A stretch of DNA of 11,874 bases from an uncultured Oscillospiraceae bacterium. Lineage in GTDB: Bacteria > Bacillota > Clostridia > Oscillospirales > Ruminococcaceae. The stretch's first letter is position 1. Every line of letters starts with the position of its first letter. Both the position numbers and the translations under genes were made by a program. Of the stretch, positions 6,554-11,874 are shown piece by piece. Under the pieces are notes generated by a model. That model was not told the origin of the DNA, did not search any database, and saw only the letters and a program-made list of their open reading frames with translations. The DNA is taken from NCBI GenBank assembly GCA_900548355.1, contig URKR01000044.1:1-11874 (forward strand), given 5' to 3'.

Positions 6554-7687
6554 AAATCCTTACGAGCTAAATTTCTCAGCCTGGGTATGGCGATGCTGCT
6601 GCTTCTCGCCGCTTCGGGCTGTACGATCACAACCCCCTCGTCTGTTGGCAGCATCGGCGATGTGGAAATCCCGGCCGGTATTTATCTTCTGGCCCAATAC
6701 AACGCGTACAACACAGCTTCCAGCGATGCCGACCTGGCCACCGGTGAAAGCGCCCGCGATGTCAAAGCCGTGCTGCGCGCGGAATGCACCGGCACCATCG
6801 GCGATGAGGAAGTGACCACCGACGGCGCCGACTATATCGCCCAGCTGACGCTGCGCAGCCTTGAATACTATGCCGCCGTGGAAACAATGTTCGACGAACT
6901 GGGCGGCGTGCTGGATGACGCCGCCACCAGCGAAGCGGCCGACACCGCGGCCAGCGTCTGGGAATCGAACGGCGACCTCTACGCAGCCAACGGCATCAGC
7001 CAGGCCACGATTGAGCAGTACCTGCTCAACAACCAGAAGGCCCAGGCCTGCCTCGAACTCCTCTATGGCGAGAACGGCCAGACCCCGGTTACCGAGGCGG
7101 AGTACACCGATTACCTGCAAAATGAGTGCCTGTATATTGACGAGGTACAGCTGCCGTTGTTTGACGCCAACACCTATGCCTTTGCGGATGAGGAGCAGGC
7201 GGCTGAAATCCAGGCTTTGGCCGAGGAATGCGCCGCCACGCTCAATGAATGGGCCACGGCGGAACAGGGCCGTTCAGAGCGCCAGGTGTCGATGATCGAA
7301 GCCGCGAGCGAATACATCCCCCGCACGGGCGAAATCCTCGGCGCGACAATGGAAAGCGCCCAGGCGCTGCAGTATATCAGCAGCCAGCTCATGACGCCGG
7401 ATACCCTGACCTCTTACGGCGATTCGCTGACCGAAGCGGCGGATGCAGCCGGTGAAAATACCTGGTTTACCTATGACACCGGCATGAGCGTTGCGGTTAT
7501 GTGCAGTGTTGACCCGCTGGAAGCCTACAGCCTGCAGGAACTTATTGAAGGGTACGACCTGCTGCGCACGATGAAGGGCACCGAGATGGACAACCAATTC
7601 TACGCCGAAGGCGCCGCGCTTGCCCATAATCTGGACCAAAGCGCGATGAACACCTATAAGCCGGGCAATATCAAGACCGAAGTGTAA
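6551..7687 (+). CDS. Secreted lipoprotein, SurA/PrsA N-terminal-like, no isomerase domain seen
   Basis: The 378-residue product starts with a lipoprotein signal: a basic tip (KSLRAK), a hydrophobic stretch (residues 9-20) and the lipobox AASGC with Cys24, so it should be lipid-anchored outside the membrane. The mature part is acidic and mostly alpha-helical. Features such as IPAGIYLLAQYNAYNTA (about 37-53), a run of helices with DLYAANGISQATIEQYL, and YGENGQTPVTEAEYTDYL resemble the N-terminal chaperone domain of SurA/PrsA foldases. I see no parvulin (PPIC) motif, so it is probably a chaperone-like or surface protein, not an active prolyl isomerase. It is the first gene of a three-gene operon behind a strong promoter; the next gene, also exported, starts 44 bases later and could be a client. 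The SurA link is a moderate-confidence resemblance; an uncharacterised lipoprotein is the alternative. Confidence 0.8.
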   Translation: MKSLRAKFLSLGMAMLLLLAASGCTITTPSSVGSIGDVEIPAGIYLLAQYNAYNTASSDADLATGESARDVKAVLRAECTGTIGDEEVTTDGADYIAQLTLRSLEYYAAVETMFDELGGVLDDAATSEAADTAASVWESNGDLYAANGISQATIEQYLLNNQKAQACLELLYGENGQTPVTEAEYTDYLQNECLYIDEVQLPLFDANTYAFADEEQAAEIQALAEECAATLNEWATAEQGRSERQVSMIEAASEYIPRTGEILGATMESAQALQYISSQLMTPDTLTSYGDSLTEAADAAGENTWFTYDTGMSVAVMCSVDPLEAYSLQELIEGYDLLRTMKGTEMDNQFYAEGAALAHNLDQSAMNTYKPGNIKTEV

Positions 7688-7692
7688 GCTTT

Positions 7693-7708
7693 TGCGGCAT
7701 CCGCCGCA
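7693..7708 (+). other. Small hairpin between first and second operon genes
   Basis: TGCGGC (7693-7698) pairs with GCCGCA (7703-7708) around an ATCC loop, six bases after the lipoprotein stop and just before the next ribosome site. There is no T-run, so read-through is expected. It may protect the upstream message or set relative expression. Confidence 0.45.
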
Positions 7709-7731
7709 GGAAGTGTAAAGGAGGGGTTCGC

Positions 7732-9582
7732 ATGAACTGGAAACTCCGTTTGACATCGCTGGCGCTGGCCGCCGGCCTGTTCTGCGCCGCACCGGCCCCC
7801 GCCCTGGCCGCAGCCACGGCCGGCGGGCAGAGCTGGGTGGAAGAATTGATGGAGCTGCCGGTGGTGGGGGATCTGCTGCGGTTGTTCAGTGGCAAAGCAA
7901 CCGATGAAACGGCCACAGCGGAAACTGCGACCGATGAAACCGCAACAGACGAAACCGCAGCGACCCCGGCGCCGACACAAACCCCGGCGCCTACCCAGGC
8001 GCCGGCCAGCGAGCCGCAGCCCTGGGCGGCTGCCTGGATGGCGGGGGCGGTGCAGCCCGGCGTTCAGATGCCGCAGGGCAGCACCGAAGCGGGCGACCCG
8101 GCTTTGAGCGCCCAGCAGTGGGGCAGCTTGGAACTTTCAAGCGGCGCGGTGCTGCAGCTGACCAGCCGTGAGGAGACAAACCTTGGCAGCCTGGCGGCGG
8201 ATGCCGCCGCCCAGGCGGCCGCGGCCTGGCTGTGGACCGATGCCAACCAGGACGAAACCCTGTGCAGCCAGCCTGTTATTGCGATGCTGCCGGGTGCGGC
8301 GTTCACCGGCAATGCGCCGGCAGGTACCGCTCTTTCGGCCCTGACCGCCAACCTTGCCGACCCGGACGCGGCGCTTTCGATGGTGGCCGTGACGCCGCGC
8401 AAGCTGACCGAAATCCTCAACCTGAGTTTTGTCGGAATGCTGGAAGCCGACACCGCCGATTCGGGTTACGGCAATTTCCCGCAGCTCAGCGGCCTGCGGG
8501 TACTTTACCGCACAACCGATGAAGCCCGCCAGGTAGAATCGCTCTGGCTGCCCAGCACAACCGAACCCGAAGGGCAGCCGCTGGATCAGAATGATGAGCA
8601 GACAACCCTGCTGCTTGTGCTGCCGGCTTCCCAGCGAACCCTGTATGGGCTGGACGATGCGGCCGGCTACACCGACCTGCTTGCGGAAGCCGGCCTGACG
8701 ATGGGGGGCGCCCTGACTGCGCTGCCCCGGAACCTGGACGCGGCTACGCTGGCAACGCTGCTGGCGCGCAGCGGCAGTACCGGGCGGATCCTGCCGGCTA
8801 CGGCGGTTTCGTTTACGGGGGTTGTCCAGCTCGGGGCGGAATACGCCAACCAGCAGGTCAGCTATTTGATCGACGGCGCCGCCGCTACGGGTGTGACCGA
8901 TGCCTCCGGCGCGCTGGCGCTGCCCGGCCTGGCGGCCGGCAGCCACAGCTTCCAGATGGCGGCAGGCGAGCCGGTCTATTACCTCAGCAATCTGACCTTT
9001 ATCGGCACGGATGACGCGGCCTCAACCCCGGTGCAGATTGCCAATGTGCCGGCAGAGTGCCTGCTTGGCCCGGCGCCGACTGCAACCCCGGCGCCTTCGG
9101 CCACGCCCACCGCAACGCCGGCGCCTTCGGCCACCCCTGCCGCAACGGCGACGTCAACCCCGGTCACCGTCACCAATGAGGGCCACCCCGATATCGCGGA
9201 TGCCATTGCGGACGGTACCTGGGGCGCAGCCCCCACGGCCACCCCGGCCCCCGAGGCGCCGGCCCCCACCGCTGCGCCGACCCCGACACAGGCAAGCCGC
9301 AGCACCCCGGCCCCGGTGCATGACCCCACGGCCGGTTTGCTGACCACCACCCCGGCCCCCACCCTGGAACCGACCCCGAGCCCGACAGCGAGCCCGGAAC
9401 CCACTGTGAGCCCGGAAGAGGAAGCCCGGCGCGAAGAAACCCAGAAAACCTCCAGCCAGCTGCCGCTGTACATCGGGCTGTTTGTGGCGGCTGTCTGCAT
9501 CGCCGCGGTGGTGGCGGTGCTTGTGCGCCGCAAGATGGGCATGGGCGGTGAAAACGGCACTACCTATCGCCGCCGCAAATAA
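7732..9582 (+). CDS. Membrane-anchored surface protein with an orphan 5'-nucleotidase C-terminal domain
   Basis: This 616-residue protein begins at an ATG behind AAAGGAGG (7717-7724). A signal peptide spans residues 1-26, with a cleavage site after ALA. A TDETA/TPAPTQ linker covers 58-92. Residues about 137-300 match the 5'-nucleotidase C-terminal domain: REETNLGSLAADA (146-158), APAGTALSALTANL (195-208) and GYGNFPQLSGLRVLY (245-259) follow the usual order. The metallophosphoesterase half that normally precedes it is absent, and no metal-binding motifs were found. Residues about 358-430 look like a small beta-sandwich with a DASGALALPGLAAGSH signature. A Pro/Thr/Ala stalk (446-562) leads to one transmembrane helix (579-598) and a basic tail. 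No LPxTG motif is present, so it is held in the membrane, not sortase-linked. I infer ligand binding or adhesion; nucleotide hydrolysis is unlikely. Confidence 0.85.
   Translation: MNWKLRLTSLALAAGLFCAAPAPALAAATAGGQSWVEELMELPVVGDLLRLFSGKATDETATAETATDETATDETAATPAPTQTPAPTQAPASEPQPWAAAWMAGAVQPGVQMPQGSTEAGDPALSAQQWGSLELSSGAVLQLTSREETNLGSLAADAAAQAAAAWLWTDANQDETLCSQPVIAMLPGAAFTGNAPAGTALSALTANLADPDAALSMVAVTPRKLTEILNLSFVGMLEADTADSGYGNFPQLSGLRVLYRTTDEARQVESLWLPSTTEPEGQPLDQNDEQTTLLLVLPASQRTLYGLDDAAGYTDLLAEAGLTMGGALTALPRNLDAATLATLLARSGSTGRILPATAVSFTGVVQLGAEYANQQVSYLIDGAAATGVTDASGALALPGLAAGSHSFQMAAGEPVYYLSNLTFIGTDDAASTPVQIANVPAECLLGPAPTATPAPSATPTATPAPSATPAATATSTPVTVTNEGHPDIADAIADGTWGAAPTATPAPEAPAPTAAPTPTQASRSTPAPVHDPTAGLLTTTPAPTLEPTPSPTASPEPTVSPEEEARREETQKTSSQLPLYIGLFVAAVCIAAVVAVLVRRKMGMGGENGTTYRRRK
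9082..9141 (+). repeat. Two tandem 30-bp repeats in the stalk region
   Basis: Two adjacent 30-bp units (9082-9111 and 9112-9141) encode ATPAPSATPT and ATPAPSATPA. They differ at only a few bases and are likely to vary in number by slippage. The rest of the stalk is a looser version of the same Pro/Thr/Ala pattern. Confidence 0.85.
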
Positions 9583-9600
9583 CCAAACCGTTGCACCCTG

Positions 9601-9614
9601 AAAGGAGACCCATG
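9601..9614 (+). promoter_or_regulatory. Ribosome binding site fixing the yitT-like start
   Basis: AAAGGAG (9601-9607) lies four bases before the ATG at 9612. It supports this start over an upstream in-frame TTG at 9591, which would add seven residues unlike the family and has no ribosome site. Confidence 0.8.
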
Positions 9615-10481
9615 ACCGACAATCGCCTGAAAAATCTTGCCCTGGAAGTGTTGGGCTGCTTTATCTCTGCCCTGGGTACCTACAGCTTTGCGGTGGTGGC
9701 CCAGGTACCGGTTACCGGTGTGGCCGGCATCGGCGCGATCCTGTATCACCTGTGGGGGCTGCCGATCGGTATGACCAACATCCTGCTCAACATCCCGATT
9801 GTGCTGGTTTGCTTCCGGCTGCTTGGGCGGGGGTTCTTCCTGCGCAGTGTACGCTGCATGGTACTGTTCGCCTTCTTTACCGACTTCGTGCTCCCGGCCC
9901 TGCCGGTGTACAGCGGCGACCGGCTGTTGGCGGCTGTCTGCGGCGGCGTAGTGATGGGAATCGGCGATGCGCTGATTTATATGCAGAATTCCAGCACCGG
10001 CGGCCTGGACTTTGTTACCATGGCGATCAAGGTCAAGCACCCACACATGCCGTTCGGCAATCTGACCTTCGGCGCCGCCATGGCGGTAATCATTGCCAAC
10101 GGGCTGGTTTTCCGGGATGTGGATGCGATTATCTACGGCATTCTGCTCAACTTCCTGGCTTCTACCGTCATCAACAAAATGATGTTTGGCTTCAATTCCT
10201 GTATGCTGGCCATGATTGTGACCGAAGATGGCCCGGCTGTCTGTGCAGCGATTGACGAAGCGGTTGACCGCGGGTCTACCATCCTCAAGGCTTACGGCGG
10301 CTACAAACAGGAACGCCGGGATGTGGTGCTCTGCGCCTGCAGCAGCAAACAACTCTATGAGATCGAAAAGCTGGTCAAACGGATGGACCCGGCGAGCTTT
10401 ACGATTATGCTGCAAGCCAATGAGGTACAGGGCGAAGGATTCCGCCGGCTTGTACTGGGTAAGGGCGAGGAGAAAAAATAG
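9612..10481 (+). CDS. YitT family membrane protein (UPF0750; DUF161 plus DUF2179)
   Basis: The 289-residue product has the two-part architecture of the YitT family. About five hydrophobic segments occupy residues 10-200 and contain the family signature around NSSTGGLDFVTMAIK (126-140). A cytoplasmic DUF2179 domain follows (about 205-282), with GSTILKAYGGY (221-231) and MLQANEVQGEGF (266-277). YitT-like proteins are common in Firmicutes; their transport substrate or role is not established. It starts 29 bases after the surface-protein stop and is very likely co-transcribed as the last operon gene. A hairpin begins nine bases after its stop. The usual DUF2179 pattern is intact, with no sign of decay. 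A link to the two exported proteins upstream is suggested only by operon position. Confidence 0.93.
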   Translation: MTDNRLKNLALEVLGCFISALGTYSFAVVAQVPVTGVAGIGAILYHLWGLPIGMTNILLNIPIVLVCFRLLGRGFFLRSVRCMVLFAFFTDFVLPALPVYSGDRLLAAVCGGVVMGIGDALIYMQNSSTGGLDFVTMAIKVKHPHMPFGNLTFGAAMAVIIANGLVFRDVDAIIYGILLNFLASTVINKMMFGFNSCMLAMIVTEDGPAVCAAIDEAVDRGSTILKAYGGYKQERRDVVLCACSSKQLYEIEKLVKRMDPASFTIMLQANEVQGEGFRRLVLGKGEEKK

Positions 10482-10489
10482 AAAAAGCG

Positions 10490-10531
10490 CAGCGCCTGCG
10501 GCAAAAGGGGACCCCCCGGCCGCAGGCGCTG
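10490..10531. terminator. GC-rich hairpin between convergent genes
   Basis: The arms at 10490-10502 and 10519-10531 pair perfectly over 13 bp (core GCGCCTGCGGC), with a 16-base loop whose GGGG and CCCC can also pair. Reading leftward, the stem is followed by CTTTTTC and then a second T-run, a good terminator for the glycosyltransferase gene, which stops five bases away. Reading rightward, the tail (GTTGCTTATT) is weaker but may still end the yitT-like transcript. Confidence 0.85.
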
Positions 10532-10535
10532 TTGC

Positions 10536-11525
10536 TTATTGGATTTTCAGCGCGCGCTGCACACGGTAGACGGCGTACTGGAACAGCCCCGCCACCAGGC
10601 TTGCTTCCACCCAGATATAGTTGGGCAGGTTGCGCAGGTAGAATTTGGGTTTGCGGATCTTGGGCAGCGCCGCGCATGCTTCGGCAAAACCTTTGGCATA
10701 GTCACTGCCAAAGCCGCGCAGCCGGAACATCACAACCTTCAGCAAATATCCGGCAAGGAGCGGCAGAAAATTCAAAACCAGCATGGCAAGCGGCATATTT
10801 TTATACGGCAGCAGAATGCTGTTGCGCCCGCTCTGGATGCTTTTGAAAGGGTTGTAGCGCACGGCGCCGGTTGTGGCGCCGCAGATATGGCGGCAGCGCG
10901 CGGTGGGGCAGTAGACATTTTTATACCCGTAACTGTTGGCCCGCCAGCTTAGGTCAACATCCTCATAATAGGCGAAAAACAGTTCATCAAACACGCCGAT
11001 CTCATCCAGGATGCTTTTGCGGTAAAGCGCCGCCCCGCCGCAGGCCGAAAAAACCCGGCAGGGCTTCTGGTAGCGGCTGGCCTTGAGCCCATCGCCCCGC
11101 TTGCAGGCGAAGCCGAGCAGCGTGACATAGTCGCCGGCGTCGTCGGCCAGTTCGGGTTCGTAATAGCGCAGCATCAGGCTGCTCACCGCAAAAATGCGCG
11201 GGTCCGCTTCGGCTGTGCGCAGCAGTTCGGCCAGCCAGGTGGGTTCGGCAAACGCATCGTTGTTAAACAGCGCCATATATTCGCCCTTGGCGATCGCGAT
11301 GCCCTGGTTGACCGCGTGGGAAAAGCCGGTGTTGCAGTCGTTTTCAATCAGGGTGTAGCGCGCACGGCCAATATAGCTGCGCGCGATGGCAAGGCTTTCG
11401 TCGGTGGAGCCGTTGTCTATGACGATGAGTTCAAAATCCTGCTCAGTCTGCGCCCAGATCGATTCAATCGAATCCCGCAGCCAGCCGGCCCCGTTCAGAT
11501 TCGGGATAATCACGCTCGCTTTCAT
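10536..11525 (-). CDS. Family 2 glycosyltransferase, WbbL/rhamnosyltransferase type
   Basis: This 329-residue protein has a GT-A fold N-terminal domain. It starts with KASVIIPNLNGAGWLRDSI (2-20), then VIDNGSTDES (35-44) at the nucleotide-sugar site, and FNNDAF (87-92) where the DxD-type metal site lies. CGGAALYRKSIL (162-173) and FAYYEDVDLSWR (184-195) are typical of WbbL-like rhamnosyltransferases, the latter carrying the likely catalytic acidic residues. The C-terminal part (about 240-268 and 305-320) is hydrophobic and basic, suggesting membrane association. The ATG at 11525 is supported by GGGGAGG (11532-11538, complement), six bases upstream; reading further upstream gives no glycosyltransferase sequence. 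It overlaps the preceding gene by ATGA. It probably adds a sugar to a cell-wall or surface polysaccharide; donor and acceptor are unknown. Confidence 0.93.
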   Translation of the reverse strand: MKASVIIPNLNGAGWLRDSIESIWAQTEQDFELIVIDNGSTDESLAIARSYIGRARYTLIENDCNTGFSHAVNQGIAIAKGEYMALFNNDAFAEPTWLAELLRTAEADPRIFAVSSLMLRYYEPELADDAGDYVTLLGFACKRGDGLKASRYQKPCRVFSACGGAALYRKSILDEIGVFDELFFAYYEDVDLSWRANSYGYKNVYCPTARCRHICGATTGAVRYNPFKSIQSGRNSILLPYKNMPLAMLVLNFLPLLAGYLLKVVMFRLRGFGSDYAKGFAEACAALPKIRKPKFYLRNLPNYIWVEASLVAGLFQYAVYRVQRALKIQ

Positions 11526-11874
11526 AAAAAACCTCCCCACCGGTCTGACAGCAGCGGCAAAATGCCGGTTAGCTGCCAGAACGGCAACACAGTCAAACCC
11601 AGCGCCAACACAAGCAACAGCGCCGACAGGATCACCTGCCGCAGCAAATACGCCCGGGCCAGCCGGCGCCGCGCCGGGTTTTTGGCGCTGCAGCTCCAAA
11701 CCAGCATGGCGATCAGCCCTGCGACCGGCACAAAGAACAGGCAGAGCACCGCAAAATACCCCGCCGTTGAAAGCCCGCCCGGTTCCTGCGGCTGTGCGGC
11801 ATAGCGCGGGGGCGGCGGGGCGGCGCTGTGCGGCGCGGCCTGGCTGCGGGAAGCGGCTGGCGCCGGGGCCGGCG
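11522..11874 (-). CDS. Small membrane protein with Pro/Ala-rich N-terminus and two helices (5' end outside window)
   Basis: The frame is open to the window end on the complement strand, so the N-terminus is missing. The visible 117 residues begin with a Pro/Ala/Ser-rich stretch (PAPAPAASRSQAAPHAA...), followed by two transmembrane segments. The first is AGYFAVLCLFFVPVAGLIAMLVW. A basic linker (KNPARRRLARAYLLRQ) and a second helix (VILSALLLVLALGLTVLPFW) follow, then a short tail. The pattern matches a common Firmicutes group of small proteins with an N-terminal zinc ribbon or disordered linker and the GYF...VPVAGLI helix plus RRxLARA linker; whether a zinc ribbon exists here lies outside the window. 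An internal GTG at 11749 is a less likely start because the Pro-rich part upstream is coding-like. The stop overlaps the glycosyltransferase ATG (ATGA), indicating translational coupling. Its function is unknown. Confidence 0.8.
   Translation of the reverse strand, partial: PAPAPAASRSQAAPHSAAPPPPRYAAQPQEPGGLSTAGYFAVLCLFFVPVAGLIAMLVWSCSAKNPARRRLARAYLLRQVILSALLLVLALGLTVLPFWQLTGILPLLSDRWGGFL

Noticed and set aside
9591..9611. An earlier TTG start for the YitT-family gene
   Set aside because: It adds residues unlike the family and lacks a ribosome site, while AAAGGAG sits four bases before the ATG at 9612.
11526..11699. An N-terminal extension of the glycosyltransferase to 11699
   Set aside because: The extra 58 residues are unlike the family, overlap the membrane-protein gene, and the ATG at 11525 has a strong ribosome site.

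Overview
The window looks like chromosome from a high-G+C Gram-positive anaerobe of the class Clostridia, most plausibly Oscillospiraceae (Faecalibacterium, Gemmiger or Subdoligranulum type). This is inferred from strong AGGAGG-type ribosome sites, good sigma-A promoters, a lipoprotein signal, single-membrane surface proteins, a YitT-family protein and Ala/Pro-rich proteins. There are eight protein-coding genes, two of them cut by the window edges. No rRNA, tRNA or CRISPR array was seen.

Layout. Bases 1-3411 (+) encode a very large protein: a long disordered Pro/Ala/Glu-rich N-terminal half followed by an eight-helix membrane core. The core follows the plan of a P1B metal-transporting ATPase, but every catalytic signature I could align is replaced. 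Bases 3466-3930 (+) hold only the N-terminal DNA-binding part of an IS1182/IS5-like transposase. A 208-base non-coding gap with several small palindromes follows. A putative ten-helix heavy-metal/manganese exporter lies at 4139-5023 (+). A 23-bp perfect hairpin (5034-5081) ends it and also ends the convergent proA gene (5099-6358, -).

The proA gene and the next operon are transcribed divergently from two well-formed sigma-A promoters about 30 bases apart. The rightward operon (6551-10481) has three closely spaced genes: a SurA/PrsA-like lipoprotein without a visible isomerase domain, a membrane-anchored surface protein with a 5'-nucleotidase C-terminal domain but no catalytic half, and a YitT-family membrane protein. 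All act at or outside the membrane, but a shared function is not evident. A GC-rich hairpin (10490-10531) separates this operon from a leftward pair: a small two-helix membrane protein (partial, at the window end) coupled by an ATGA overlap to a family 2 glycosyltransferase of the rhamnosyltransferase (WbbL) type.

The most unusual items are the catalytically dead P-type ATPase homologue with its giant disordered extension, and the orphan 5'-nucleotidase C-terminal domain displayed on a stalk. The first sits one gene away from a metal exporter. No complete new defence or mobile system is evident.
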